From Taibaiella sp041660405 (GTDB taxonomy: Bacteria > Bacteroidota > Bacteroidia > Chitinophagales > Chitinophagaceae), in the NCBI GenBank assembly GCA_041660405.1, contig JBAZWL010000012.1, forward strand, positions 62,001 through 126,000: DNA of 64,000 nucleotides. Reading direction: 5' to 3'. Positions 33,361-41,810 of this stretch are shown here, piece by piece (position 1 is the first letter of the stretch; every line of letters starts with the position of its first letter). Position numbers and translations under genes: made by a program. The notes under the pieces are model-generated. The model was not told the origin of the DNA, did not search any database, and was given only the letters and a program-made list of their open reading frames with translations.

Positions 33361-34353
33361 CTAGTCCATGATAAAAGGATAGTCAGCCTGTACGTAAATA
33401 TCTTTATACAGCTCACTATCATCAGGATACGGGCTTTCTTCAGCAAATCTTACTGATTCTTCTACTTCCTCTTTCACCTTTTCGTTTATCGCCTCGATTT
33501 CTTCTTCCGTAGCCCAGTTATTTTCTTTGATCTTGGCCAGTGTACGTTCAATAGGATCCTGTTCTTTGTACTCTTCCACTTCTTCTTTAGAACGGTATTT
33601 GGCAGGATCACTCATGGAGTGACCACGGTAGCGATACGTTTTAATTTCGAGGAAAGTAGGGCCACCTTTTTCACGGGCACGTTTAGCGGCACGCTCAATA
33701 GCTGTGTGCACTGCTTCAGGATCCATGCCATCTACAGAATCGCCGGGCATATCATAAGCATCAGCAAGACGGTAAATATCCAGCACTTTAGAAGTACGGG
33801 CTACAGATGTACCCATGGCATAATGGTTATTTTCGCAAATGAAAATAACCGGAAGCTGCCACAATACAGCCATATTGAAGGTTTCATGCAGCATACCCTG
33901 GCGTGCTGCACCATCGCCAAACATACAGATGGTAACCCTGTCGTTATCGTTATACTGATCGGCAAATGCAATACCGGCGCCCAAACCTATCTGTCCGCCT
34001 ACAATACCATGTCCACCAAAAAACCTTTTTTCTTTGGAAAAGAAGTGCATAGAGCCACCTTTACCGCCGGTACAACCTGTTGCCTTGGCATACAATTCAG
34101 CCATACAAGCATTGGGAGTGATGCCTTTAGCTATAGCCAAACCATGGTCACGATAAGCAGTGATCATATTATCATCCTCACGAATGGCAGACATGATACC
34201 TACTGATACAGCTTCCTGTCCTATATATAAGTGGCAAAATCCGCGGATCTTCTGCATGCCGTACAACTGGCCTGCTTTTTCTTCAAAACGACGCTGGAGC
34301 AACATGCTCTCATACCACTGCAGATAAATTTCTTTTCCGAATTGTGTTTGCAC
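33361..34353 (-). CDS. pdhA: Pyruvate dehydrogenase E1 component, alpha subunit
   Basis: Thiamine diphosphate enzyme subunit that decarboxylates pyruvate and feeds acetyl groups to the lipoyl E2. 330 residues, full length for the separate alpha subunit. Signatures: RRFEEKAGQLYGMQKIRGFCHLYIGQEAV, AYRDHGLAIAKG, GKGGSMHFFSKEKRFFGGHGIVGGQ, the thiamine diphosphate motif GDGAARQGMLHETFNMA ending CENNHYAMGT, and the phospho-loop-like TYRYRGHSMSDPAKYRSKEE. The beta subunit and E2 are not adjacent. A second, fused E1 lies at 22801; the pair covers pyruvate and probably branched-chain substrates. Confidence 0.95.
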   Translation of the reverse strand: MQTQFGKEIYLQWYESMLLQRRFEEKAGQLYGMQKIRGFCHLYIGQEAVSVGIMSAIREDDNMITAYRDHGLAIAKGITPNACMAELYAKATGCTGGKGGSMHFFSKEKRFFGGHGIVGGQIGLGAGIAFADQYNDNDRVTICMFGDGAARQGMLHETFNMAVLWQLPVIFICENNHYAMGTSVARTSKVLDIYRLADAYDMPGDSVDGMDPEAVHTAIERAAKRAREKGGPTFLEIKTYRYRGHSMSDPAKYRSKEEVEEYKEQDPIERTLAKIKENNWATEEEIEAINEKVKEEVEESVRFAEESPYPDDSELYKDIYVQADYPFIMD

Positions 34354-34532
34354 AGTTTGATTAATTTTGTGCGAAAATATAAAAACTTTGCAGAAATGTC
34401 TTCGCTATTTACGAAAATGGCTCCTGAACTTTCTAAGCAAACGATTGCGTGAAAACATTGATTTTTATCATCTCCGGCGGCTTTCCTTTGTATTTTTAGC
34501 CCGTAGGATTCATTGAACTAACAGCTTTTCTA

Positions 34533-35594
34533 TTGTCTTTTTTAAACAAAATATCACTTACCCAATTCAGAAATTTTGACTTTGCATCTTTCAGCTTCGA
34601 TGCTCCGGTTATAGGTATTACAGGATTGAATGGTACCGGAAAAACCAATCTCCTGGATGCTATTTATTACCTGTGTTACACCAAAAGTTATTTTCAAAGC
34701 CGCGATATCAATAATGTACAGCATGGAACACAAGGTTTCAGGGTAGAAGGATCGTTTGAAGAAGAACAGATTGTTTGTAAGTGGAAGGAAGGCAAGAAAA
34801 CGATAGAGCATGATGATGTTTTATATGAAAAAGTAACCGACCACATTGGTAAATATAGTGCAGTAATGATAGCGCCTGATGATATTGAACTCATAAATGA
34901 AGGCGGCGAATTAAGGCGAAAATTTATTGATGGTTTGCTGTCCCAAAGCGATCCTGAATATCTTGATCATTTACTGTTGTACCAGAAATTTCTGTCCCAA
35001 CGCAATGCTTATCTCAAGCAAACTGCCTTTGGAAACATGGCTCATGACCTGCTGGATATTTACGATGAACAACTGGCTGGCCACGGTGCTTACCTGATAC
35101 AGGAGCGGGAAAAATTATCCTTAAAAATACCGGAGCTGGTTCAGGGGTATTATTCGGTTTTAAGTGGTGATGCAGAACAGGTAGGTATGCAATACAAGCG
35201 CTGCTCCGAGCCGCAAAAACTATTTGCTTTGTTACAGCATTCCCGGCAAAGGGATATGGAATATAAGCGTACGCTTACTGGTCCGCATACGGAAGATTGG
35301 CTGTTTCGCATTGGCGATAATCCACTTAAAGCGCATGCCTCACAAGGGCAAAAGAAATCGTTTCTGATCAGCTTAAAACTGTCGCATATCAAATGGTTGC
35401 AAAACGGGAATAAAAAGCCGTTTTTATTGCTGGACGATATTTTTGAAAAACTGGATCGCAAAAGACTTTCACAGCTGTTCTCCATGTTACAGGAATTTTC
35501 TCTATCGCAAATATTTATGACGCATACTTCAACAGAGGATATGATGGAAACAGTACATAATTATTATGCTAAAGTGCAATTGATAAATCTTTAA
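34533..35594 (+). CDS. recF: DNA replication and repair protein RecF
   Basis: 353-residue SMC-like ATPase that loads RecA at single-strand gaps with RecO and RecR. Start MSFLNKISLTQFRNF; Walker A GLNGTGKTNLLDAIYYL near 33-49; signature motif HASQGQKKSFLISLKLSH; Walker B KPFLLLDDIFEKLD. Typical RecF words YQKFLSQRNAYLK and APDDIELINEGGELRRKFID are present. The start codon is TTG at 34533; no ATG would keep the beta-strand SLTQFRNF. It is not next to dnaA/dnaN/gyrB, which is usual for Bacteroidota. Confidence 0.94.
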   Translation: MSFLNKISLTQFRNFDFASFSFDAPVIGITGLNGTGKTNLLDAIYYLCYTKSYFQSRDINNVQHGTQGFRVEGSFEEEQIVCKWKEGKKTIEHDDVLYEKVTDHIGKYSAVMIAPDDIELINEGGELRRKFIDGLLSQSDPEYLDHLLLYQKFLSQRNAYLKQTAFGNMAHDLLDIYDEQLAGHGAYLIQEREKLSLKIPELVQGYYSVLSGDAEQVGMQYKRCSEPQKLFALLQHSRQRDMEYKRTLTGPHTEDWLFRIGDNPLKAHASQGQKKSFLISLKLSHIKWLQNGNKKPFLLLDDIFEKLDRKRLSQLFSMLQEFSLSQIFMTHTSTEDMMETVHNYYAKVQLINL

Positions 35595-35742
35595 TCGAGA
35601 GATTATTTTGAATAAAAAGTGCAGTGTTACCAGGAAAATTAAATATTAAGATTTTTTTAAAATGGCCAACAAATAAAGCAATCGTTAGGTCAGGTTGTCG
35701 TTTTTCTTTATTGTTGTACCCTTGAATGAATTTTAAAATTAA

Positions 35743-36690
35743 ATGCGGATGACGTTTTTATCTCTTTTTGGTGCTGATAAAATTGCAATGGACCTGATAC
35801 ACCAGGTAGAGCAAAAAGCACCGAATCTGATTGTGTGGGCCGTGCCGGCTATGGTATTATTTTCAGCGCTTGAAATGTACATTTCTTATCGCCAGGACAG
35901 GAAGTTTTATGAAAAGAAGGAAACCATAGGTTCTATATTGGTAGGCCTGGGTAACCTTGTGGTAAGCGGTGGTATAAAAGTAGTCATGTTGTATGGAGTA
36001 GTTTGGCTGTACAATCTTGTACCCTGGCGCATGGAACTGAATTGGTGGACTGCCTTGCCTTGCTATATTATTTACGATATGTTTAGCTATTGGGCGCACC
36101 GTATTTCACACGAGCAGCGCTTCTGGTGGGCAACACACGTAGTGCACCATAGCGGTGAGAATTATAATCTTGCAGTATCTTTTCGTTTAAGCTGGATCCA
36201 GCATCTTAAAATTATCTTTTTCCTTCCTGTAGCGCTATTGGGCTTTCACCCGGTAGTATTTTTTGTTACTTACCAGATTGCGGTATTATTCCAGTTTTGG
36301 GTACATACAGAGTACATTCGCAAGTGTCCGAAATGGGTAGAATATATTTTTGCCACACCATCCAACCACCGCGTTCACCATGGCTCACAAGAGCAATACA
36401 TTGATAAGAATTATGGTGCCACATTCATTTTCTGGGACAGGATATGGAAAACCTATGAACCAGAAGGAGAAAAAGTGATTTATGGCATTACGACAAATAT
36501 CCCCAATAAGGCCAACCCCTTCTTCATTAATTTTCATGAAGTAAAGGATATGATCCAGGATGTAAAATCAGCGAAAGGCTTTCGCCGCAAATGGTTCTTC
36601 ATTTTTGGCAGCCCTGTTAGGATCATGCAGGAAAAAGAAAGAGCTAAGGCCCAGGCTATGCAACCAATAATGGAAGATAGCATAGCCTAA
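35743..36690 (+). CDS. Sterol desaturase/fatty acid hydroxylase-family membrane protein
   Basis: 315 residues, integral membrane di-iron enzyme. Early helices include WAVPAMVLFSALEMYISY and GSILVGLGNLVVSGGIKVVML. The eight-histidine iron cluster is read in HRISHEQRFWWATHVVHHSGENY and NHRVHHGSQEQYIDKNYG, which has the late HxxHH-type box. Enzymes of this type hydroxylate or desaturate lipids using oxygen, and in Bacteroidota related genes act on sphingolipid or carotenoid-like substrates; the substrate here is not known. The C-terminus is basic and cytoplasmic. A large inverted repeat follows at 36712. Confidence 0.88.
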   Translation: MRMTFLSLFGADKIAMDLIHQVEQKAPNLIVWAVPAMVLFSALEMYISYRQDRKFYEKKETIGSILVGLGNLVVSGGIKVVMLYGVVWLYNLVPWRMELNWWTALPCYIIYDMFSYWAHRISHEQRFWWATHVVHHSGENYNLAVSFRLSWIQHLKIIFFLPVALLGFHPVVFFVTYQIAVLFQFWVHTEYIRKCPKWVEYIFATPSNHRVHHGSQEQYIDKNYGATFIFWDRIWKTYEPEGEKVIYGITTNIPNKANPFFINFHEVKDMIQDVKSAKGFRRKWFFIFGSPVRIMQEKERAKAQAMQPIMEDSIA

Positions 36691-36711
36691 ACGTTCTATT
36701 GTACAGGATAC

Positions 36712-36789
36712 GTAGGGAGGCATTGCATGCGTCCATGTCAGTAAACATTGTATGCATCTGCGCGGAGGACGCATGCAATGCGTCCCTAC
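36712..36789. repeat. Inverted pair of GTAGGGACGCATTGCATGCGTCC elements
   Basis: A 23-base arm (36712-36734) and its inverted copy (36767-36789) differ at one position and enclose 32 bases. Each arm is itself palindromic around GGACGCAT-TGC-ATGCGTCC (one arm has GGAGGCAT). A third single copy stands at 40156. The core of 36735-36766 (GTATGCAT) looks like a decayed further unit. Confidence 0.65.
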
Positions 36790-36863
36790 CTAAGGGGCAT
36801 TTGTTTAAAAGCAATATTGACTGTATTTTTACCGTTATCTAATTTTATCTCATTTTTGCATTT

Positions 36864-38342
36864 ATGCATTGTAAAAAGTTTTTTTCCTGGCTGGTACCGG
36901 CAATTTTATTATTGGGTGTTATTTCCACTTCTACTTCCTGTAAAAAGGATAAAATACTGACTTCCGGCGGACAGGTGGCTTTTTCTATAGATACATTGGT
37001 ATTCGATACTGTATTTACCCAGCAGGGAAGTGCTACACGCAGCCTTAAAATTTTCAATAAACAAAAAGAAACGATCAACATCAGCAGCATCCGCCTGAGA
37101 CATGGTACACAATCTGCTTTCCGTTTGAATGTAAATGGAACAGCCGGTACGGAGATTAAAGATGTGGAAGTATCCGGCAATGATAGTGTATGGGTATTTG
37201 CAGCGGTTACTATAGATCCCACAAATGAAAATAATCCTTTCCTGGTAGATGATGATCTGATTGTAAGCCTTAACGGGCAGGAGTTTTCCATACCCGTCAT
37301 TGCTTATGGGCAAAATGCGCATTACATCAGAGACAGTACCCTCATGACCCAGACCTGGCTTACAGATAAGCCTTATGTGATTATCCAGAATGCTTTGGTA
37401 GATGAAGGTCAGACTTTGACCATTCCTGCAGGTGCCAGAGTATATGTGCATCGCGATTCGCGGTTGTATGTATTGGGCACTCTAAAAATTGAAGGTACTC
37501 AGGAAGACTCGGTTGTATTTCAAGGCGATCGTCTTGATCCTTTGGTTTGGATAGGTGACTATATTGATATTCCCGGACAGTGGGGCGGCATTTACTTCTT
37601 CCAACAGAGTTATGGCAATGTGATCAATTATGCCGTGTTTAAAAATGGCGGTGCCCCAACTAAATTTCCTAATGCAGAGCAATCTCCCGTACTCGGAGCA
37701 ACGATACAAGTTGATCCGGATACCGTTAATAATGGTATACCCAAGCTGAAAATTACTAACTCTGTGATCCGGACTTCATTAGGTTATGGTATTTTAGCAT
37801 TTAACAGTTCGGTGTACGCGGAAAACTGTCGTATTGTAGAATGTGGCGGCGAAAATATCATGTTTTTTGAAGGTGGTAAATACAATCTTTACGATTGTAC
37901 TATCGGTACTTATGGCAGTCAGTATCTTTCCCATACCGAGAATCTAAGTATGGCTATACTTAATTATTATCCTATCTCCCAGTCGCAATACCGGAGTGCT
38001 GACCTTACTGCGGATATTAAAAACTGCATCGTCTATGGCTCCCTGGAAAATGAAATATATTTAGATAAGAAAAATGATGCAACAGCCACGGTTTCACTTG
38101 GCAATTGCCTGTTGAGATCCAAAGACCCTATTCCCGGATACGTAAGTCAGGTGGCTAATAAAGTAAATCAGGACCCGGCCTTTGTTGATGTAGGTAAAGG
38201 TGATTTTCACCTAATGGAAAATTCTCCCGCGGTCAATGCCGGTGTAGCTGCCGGAACGATCAATACCGATCTTGATGGTATTACCAGGCCCACCCCCCCG
38301 GCTACAGTTCCTGCTATAGGCTGTTACGAATTTAAACCATAA
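36864..38342 (+). CDS. Right-handed parallel beta-helix lipoprotein
   Basis: 492 residues. The lipoprotein signal ends GVISTSTSC (Cys about 27), so it is anchored to a membrane, most likely the outer one. Residues 30-160 form an Ig-like beta domain (LVFDTVFTQQGSATRSLKIFN, IPVIAYGQNAHYI). From about 180 comes a beta-helix repeat region with GQTLTIPAGARVYVHRDSRLYV, LKIEGTQEDSVVFQGDR, IPGQWGGIYFFQQSYGN, NYAVFKNGG and so on. It ends with the common closing motif SPAVNAGVAAGTINTDLDGI and PAIGCYEF. Members of this Bacteroidota family have unknown function; binding or cleavage of a polysaccharide is often suspected. Confidence 0.82.
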   Translation: MHCKKFFSWLVPAILLLGVISTSTSCKKDKILTSGGQVAFSIDTLVFDTVFTQQGSATRSLKIFNKQKETINISSIRLRHGTQSAFRLNVNGTAGTEIKDVEVSGNDSVWVFAAVTIDPTNENNPFLVDDDLIVSLNGQEFSIPVIAYGQNAHYIRDSTLMTQTWLTDKPYVIIQNALVDEGQTLTIPAGARVYVHRDSRLYVLGTLKIEGTQEDSVVFQGDRLDPLVWIGDYIDIPGQWGGIYFFQQSYGNVINYAVFKNGGAPTKFPNAEQSPVLGATIQVDPDTVNNGIPKLKITNSVIRTSLGYGILAFNSSVYAENCRIVECGGENIMFFEGGKYNLYDCTIGTYGSQYLSHTENLSMAILNYYPISQSQYRSADLTADIKNCIVYGSLENEIYLDKKNDATATVSLGNCLLRSKDPIPGYVSQVANKVNQDPAFVDVGKGDFHLMENSPAVNAGVAAGTINTDLDGITRPTPPATVPAIGCYEFKP

Positions 38343-38359
38343 AATACTTTACTTTTGTG

Positions 38360-38394
38360 AGCCTTGCAGCGAAAAGTTGCAAGGCTTTCTTTTT
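38360..38394 (+). terminator. Terminator of the beta-helix lipoprotein gene
   Basis: AGCCTTGCA (38360-38368) and TGCAAGGCT (38378-38386) form a 9-bp stem followed by TTCTTTTT. Confidence 0.8.
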
Positions 38395-38431
38395 AAAACC
38401 AATAAATAAGCATTCTTAAGACAAAATAGAT

Positions 38432-39019
38432 ATGAAAAGATTTCTGAGCATTTTTGCAATAGCTGCTGCATTTTCTTTTTCAGCACATGCACAATACGAA
38501 AATACCACAATAAAGGTGGGGCAATCAGCTCCTGAATTGGCTTACAATACTCCGGAAGATAAAATATTGTCTTTAAAAGAAGTAAATAAAGGACGTTATG
38601 TGCTGCTGGACTTTTGGGCCAGCTGGTGTGGGCCTTGCCGCAGGGCTAATCCTGAGCTGGTAGATACTTACAATAAGTATAAATCCATGAAATTTAAAAA
38701 TGCACCTAATGGATTTACCGTTTTTAGTGTATCACTTGATGGACAAAAACAAGCCTGGATGAATGCCATAAAAGCTGATGGGCTGCTATGGGAGAATCAT
38801 GTAAGCGATTTGAAAAAATGGGATAGCGATGCGGCGATATCTTACGGAGTACAGTTTATACCTCAGGCATTTTTGTTAAGTCCTGATGGTAAAGTAATAG
38901 GCAAATATATGAACGCGCTGGAAGCCGCCGCAGACCTTGAAAAATACCTGGACAAAGGTACGTCGCCAGTTAAAAAAGCTGTAAAGACTAAGTCTAAGAC
39001 TACCACTGCCAGAAAATAA
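38432..39019 (+). CDS. TlpA-family thioredoxin-like protein
   Basis: 195 residues with a signal peptide (MKRFLSIFAIAAAFSFSAHAQ), so periplasmic. A TlpA/ResA-like domain follows: VGQSAPELAYNTPEDKILSLKEV, then the redox site FWASWCGPCRR (Cys-Gly-Pro-Cys), FTVFSVSLDGQKQAW, and the cis-Pro stretch YGVQFIPQAFLLSPDGKVI. The C-terminal tail is very basic (KKAVKTKSKTTTARK), unusual for the family and possibly interacting with acidic partners. It reduces disulfides in exported proteins or in cytochrome maturation; the partner is unknown. Next gene 29 bases downstream. Confidence 0.88.
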   Translation: MKRFLSIFAIAAAFSFSAHAQYENTTIKVGQSAPELAYNTPEDKILSLKEVNKGRYVLLDFWASWCGPCRRANPELVDTYNKYKSMKFKNAPNGFTVFSVSLDGQKQAWMNAIKADGLLWENHVSDLKKWDSDAAISYGVQFIPQAFLLSPDGKVIGKYMNALEAAADLEKYLDKGTSPVKKAVKTKSKTTTARK

Positions 39020-39048
39020 ATGTCTTTATTAATTTCCCGATTTATACT

Positions 39049-39615
39049 TTGAATAAGATCATTATCATTACAGCACCATCTGGCTCAGGAAAAACGACAA
39101 TTGTAAAGCAATTGCTGCAACGTTCTGCCCATTTGGGGTTTTCCATATCTGCCTGTACCCGTAATCCCAGGCCGGGAGAAATTCATGGCAAAGATTATTA
39201 CTTTCTTGAGGAAACGGACTTTAAACAAAAGATTGAGGAAAACGCATTTATAGAATGGGAAATGGTGTATACCGGAAAATATTACGGAACATTAAAGTCT
39301 GAAATAAACCGGATATGGGAAGATAACAAAGCCCCATTGGTAGATATTGATGTACTGGGTGCTTTAAATATAAAGTCCCAATATGAAGAAAAATCCATCT
39401 CTTTTTTTATAAAAGCACCATCTGTTGAAGAGCTCAGAAACCGTCTTGTAGCAAGAGGTACAGAAACCCCTCAAACACTGCAGGAACGTCTTGATAAGGC
39501 AGAATATGAATTAAGTTTTGCCGACCGTTTTGATTGTATTATTGTAAACGATAACCTGGAAAGGGCGATTGAGGAAACCTTGGTTATTATCGAAGATTTT
39601 CTGGGGAAAGAGTAA
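39049..39615 (+). CDS. gmk: Guanylate kinase
   Basis: Phosphorylates GMP to GDP with ATP, an essential step of GTP and dGTP supply. 188 residues, normal length. P-loop APSGSGKTT at 9-17, GMP-binding SACTRNPRPGEIHGKDYYFL and EWEMVYTGKYYGT, then DIDVLGALNIK and the lid RLVARGTETPQTLQERLDKAEYEL. The start codon is TTG at 39049 (MNKIIIITAPSGSGK); there is no ATG before the P-loop. The next gene begins 52 bases downstream. Confidence 0.95.
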   Translation: MNKIIIITAPSGSGKTTIVKQLLQRSAHLGFSISACTRNPRPGEIHGKDYYFLEETDFKQKIEENAFIEWEMVYTGKYYGTLKSEINRIWEDNKAPLVDIDVLGALNIKSQYEEKSISFFIKAPSVEELRNRLVARGTETPQTLQERLDKAEYELSFADRFDCIIVNDNLERAIEETLVIIEDFLGKE

Positions 39616-39667
39616 ACCTATTCTTTTTTTATGCACTTTTGCAAGCTAAAACTTAAAAAATAATAGT

Positions 39668-40057
39668 ATGAAAAAACTAAGCCTGGTTTTCGCCGTAGCT
39701 GCTGCATTTGCTTTCGCCTCATGCAATTCAGGAACTACAACTTCTGAAACCGTAACAGATACTACTACAGTTGATGGTACAACAACGACAACTACCACCA
39801 CTACAGAAACAACACAACCTGAAACAGTAGGACAACGTGTGGACACCGCTATAGCCAATACTAAAGAAGCTGCAACAGAAGCCAAACAAGATGTGAAAAC
39901 TGCTGCTCAAGATGTAAAAGAAGGCGTTAAGAGTACTGCTCACGATGTAAAAGAAGGCGTGAAAGATGCCGGCCATGATGTGAAAACTGCAGCGCAAAAA
40001 GGTGCTAAAAAAGTAGACGAGAAAGCAGCAGAAATTAAAGCAGATCTGAAGAAATAA
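39668..40057 (+). CDS. Small lipoprotein with Thr-rich linker and LEA-like repeats
   Basis: 129 residues in three parts. A lipoprotein signal ends FAFASC (Cys 19). A linker of almost only Thr with Ser, Glu and Pro spans about 23-50. Then comes an amphipathic repeat tail with an 11-residue period (DVKTAAQ, DVKEGVKSTAH, DVKEGVKDAGH, DVKTAAQ, ending VDEKAAEIKADLKK). The period and Lys/Ala/Asp composition recall LEA-type stress proteins and YtxH-like proteins, which form helices on drying or on membranes. A protective or envelope-structural role is inference. It has its own terminator at 40077. Confidence 0.7.
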   Translation: MKKLSLVFAVAAAFAFASCNSGTTTSETVTDTTTVDGTTTTTTTTTETTQPETVGQRVDTAIANTKEAATEAKQDVKTAAQDVKEGVKSTAHDVKEGVKDAGHDVKTAAQKGAKKVDEKAAEIKADLKK

Positions 40058-40076
40058 TTTTTTATAGAATAGAATA

Positions 40077-40113
40077 AATAATGGCAGCCCTCAAAGCTGC
40101 CATTATTATTTTT
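40077..40113 (+). terminator. Terminator of the LEA-like lipoprotein gene
   Basis: AATAATGGCAGC (40077-40088) and GCTGCCATTATT (40096-40107) form a perfect 12-bp stem with seven-base loop, followed by ATTTTT. Confidence 0.85.
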
Positions 40114-40155
40114 GCAAAATGCAATGGGAGAACGGTGTCGATATTGTTTCCTCCT

Positions 40156-40182
40156 GTAGGGACGCATTGCATGCGTCCATGT
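40156..40182. repeat. Single GTAGGGACGCATTGCATGCGTCC palindrome
   Basis: GGACGCAT (40160-40167), TGC, ATGCGTCC (40171-40178), preceded by GTAG. The same unit as the two arms at 36712-36789. The stretch 40058-40449 has no gene: it holds the terminator above, this palindrome and the minisatellite. Confidence 0.6.
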
Positions 40183-40196
40183 AAAATTGGTCTGCA

Positions 40197-40447
40197 ACCA
40201 TCGTTTTCGCACCCGCTACTACCGTTTTCGCATCCGCTACTACCGTTTTCACGCCCGCCACTACCGTTTTCGCATCCGCTACTACCGTTTTCACGCCCGC
40301 TACTACCGTTTACACATCCGCTACTACCGTTTACACATCCGCTACTATCGTTTTCGCATCCGCTACTACCGTTTTCACACCTGCTACTACCGTTTTTGTA
40401 CCTGTACTAACCGTTTTCGTAACTGCAAGTACCGTTTTGCATCCGGC
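40197..40447. repeat. 21-bp minisatellite, about 12 copies
   Basis: Twelve head-to-tail copies of a unit close to ACTACCGTTTTCGCATCCGCT. Eleven are 21 bases and one (40386-40405) is 20. Copies vary mostly at CGCATCC (CACGCCC, ACACATCC, CACACCT) and become more diverged toward 40447, three bases before the birA stop. Because 21 is a multiple of three, several frames stay open through it, but the peptides are plain repeats. On the minus strand a heptad like AKTVVAD results, interrupted by TAA in the copies at 40302-40343. No spacers, so not CRISPR. Confidence 0.85.
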
Positions 40448-40449
40448 AA

Positions 40450-41235
40450 TTATAAAACCCAATCCAACTCACCAAAGTTATATTCCTCAATACCGCGATG
40501 CGAAAGCAGCACCAATTGTCCTTGCTTGTTAATTTCCTGCACATAAGCTTCGAAATACCGATTAGTAGTTCTTTCTATAAAGCCTGTTTCCTTTTTACTA
40601 CGAAACAGGACTTGATTGTATTCTTTCAACAGTAGATCATAATGTTCCGGTTTCAACTGTTGCAGCCGGTTCAATAATCCGGACCGGATATCAGTGATTA
40701 CTTCGAGCAAATCAAACTGCTTGCCCGAAGCAGCGGATAAGGATATAGCGTGCTGCAACTCTTCGGGGAAGAAGGATTGGTTTACATTCATGCCAATGCC
40801 AATTACAGAGTAAGCCCAATTCATACCGCGGAATACATTTTCAATTAAAATGCCACATGTCTTTTTGTCATTAATGTAAATGTCATTGGGCCACTTTATG
40901 GCAACTTGCCATTGATCTGATAATGTTTGTAAATATTTAGCAATTGTCAAGGCAACAGCCATACTGAGCACAAATTGCCTGTCGGGAGCAATTACCGGCT
41001 TCACTATCAGGCTCATCAAGATGTTTCCACTAGTATTTTCCCATTTTTTGCCCCTTTGCCCTCTGCCTTCTGTCTGATTTTCAGCCCATATCACCTGCCC
41101 CTGTTGTGCCAATCCGTCGTCAATCAATTGCATGGCATAATTGTTGGTGCTATCTATAGTATCAAAGTATTGAAGCCATTTGGGAAATGTAGATTCTGCG
41201 TTTTGTGCCAAAAGATTCCTTAATTTTGAACGCAA
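40450..41235 (-). CDS. birA: Biotin--[acetyl-CoA-carboxylase] ligase
   Basis: Attaches biotin to the carrier protein of acetyl-CoA carboxylase. 261 residues, catalytic domain only, without the DNA-binding domain of E. coli BirA, so not a repressor. Signatures: DSTNNYAMQLID, biotinyl-AMP loop GRGQRGKKWENTSGNILMSL, KWPNDIYINDKKTCGILIEN, and GIGMNVNQSFFPEEL; the C-terminal SH3-like part ends NFGELDWVL. Located divergently from rsfS with only about 31 bases between the start codons. Its 3' end abuts the minisatellite. Confidence 0.93.
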   Translation of the reverse strand: MRSKLRNLLAQNAESTFPKWLQYFDTIDSTNNYAMQLIDDGLAQQGQVIWAENQTEGRGQRGKKWENTSGNILMSLIVKPVIAPDRQFVLSMAVALTIAKYLQTLSDQWQVAIKWPNDIYINDKKTCGILIENVFRGMNWAYSVIGIGMNVNQSFFPEELQHAISLSAASGKQFDLLEVITDIRSGLLNRLQQLKPEHYDLLLKEYNQVLFRSKKETGFIERTTNRYFEAYVQEINKQGQLVLLSHRGIEEYNFGELDWVL

Positions 41236-41266
41236 TATAATTCAATAACGAATACTAGCATTAGCA

Positions 41267-41668
41267 TTGGAGAAAATCATCAGTTCACTGAAAAGCCGCA
41301 CAAAATCTGAAGTACGCCTAAACCGCAACAGCAGGTTATTTAAAACAATTCTAAAAGCCATCCAGGATAAAAAGGGGGAAAATATCGTTTCGTTGGATCT
41401 GAGAAAGATCGATGAAGCGGTAGCAGATTTTTTTATTTTGTGCGAAGCGCAATCACATATTCAGGTGAATGCTATAGCATCCAATATAGAGGAAGAAGTG
41501 CGTCTGGAGTGCGAAGAAAAACCATATCATGTCGAAAGCGGCCAGCTTTGGACGCTTGTTGATTATGTAAATGTAGTCGTTCACGTGTTTCAACGTGATG
41601 AGCGTAAATTCTACGACCTCGAAGGTTTGTGGATGGACGCAGAAAAAATGGAACACCCAGCCTCATAA
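41267..41668 (+). CDS. rsfS: Ribosomal silencing factor RsfS
   Basis: Binds ribosomal protein L14 (uL14) and blocks joining of the subunits when nutrients are low. 133 residues. Family core: ILKAIQDKKGENIVSLDLRKID, VADFFILCEAQSHIQVNAIASNIEE, then KPYHVESGQLWTLVDYVNVVVHVF and RKFYDLEGLW, which are the conserved stretches of the DUF143/Oligomerisation fold. The first 22 residues are a basic extension. The start is TTG at 41267; no ATG is available before the core. ftsH follows after 142 bases. Confidence 0.92.
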   Translation: MEKIISSLKSRTKSEVRLNRNSRLFKTILKAIQDKKGENIVSLDLRKIDEAVADFFILCEAQSHIQVNAIASNIEEEVRLECEEKPYHVESGQLWTLVDYVNVVVHVFQRDERKFYDLEGLWMDAEKMEHPAS

Positions 41669-41810
41669 GTCAATTTGAGGTACAAAAATTTTTAAACAGA
41701 TGTAGGAGGTCCGTTGTTTAGGTAGGATACTTGTGATGCGGACAGGATACAGTTTACAGGTTATCGCTTTCTGTTAAATAGAAAGATAGGCGATAGCAAT
41801 TTTGGTGATT

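Noticed and set aside
40197..40447. CRISPR array
   Set aside because: Repeats follow each other directly with no spacers, and no cas genes are present.
40081..40546. Plus-strand open frames through the 21-bp array
   Set aside because: They exist only because the unit length is a multiple of three; the peptides are pure repeats and no ribosome-binding site or homologue is evident.
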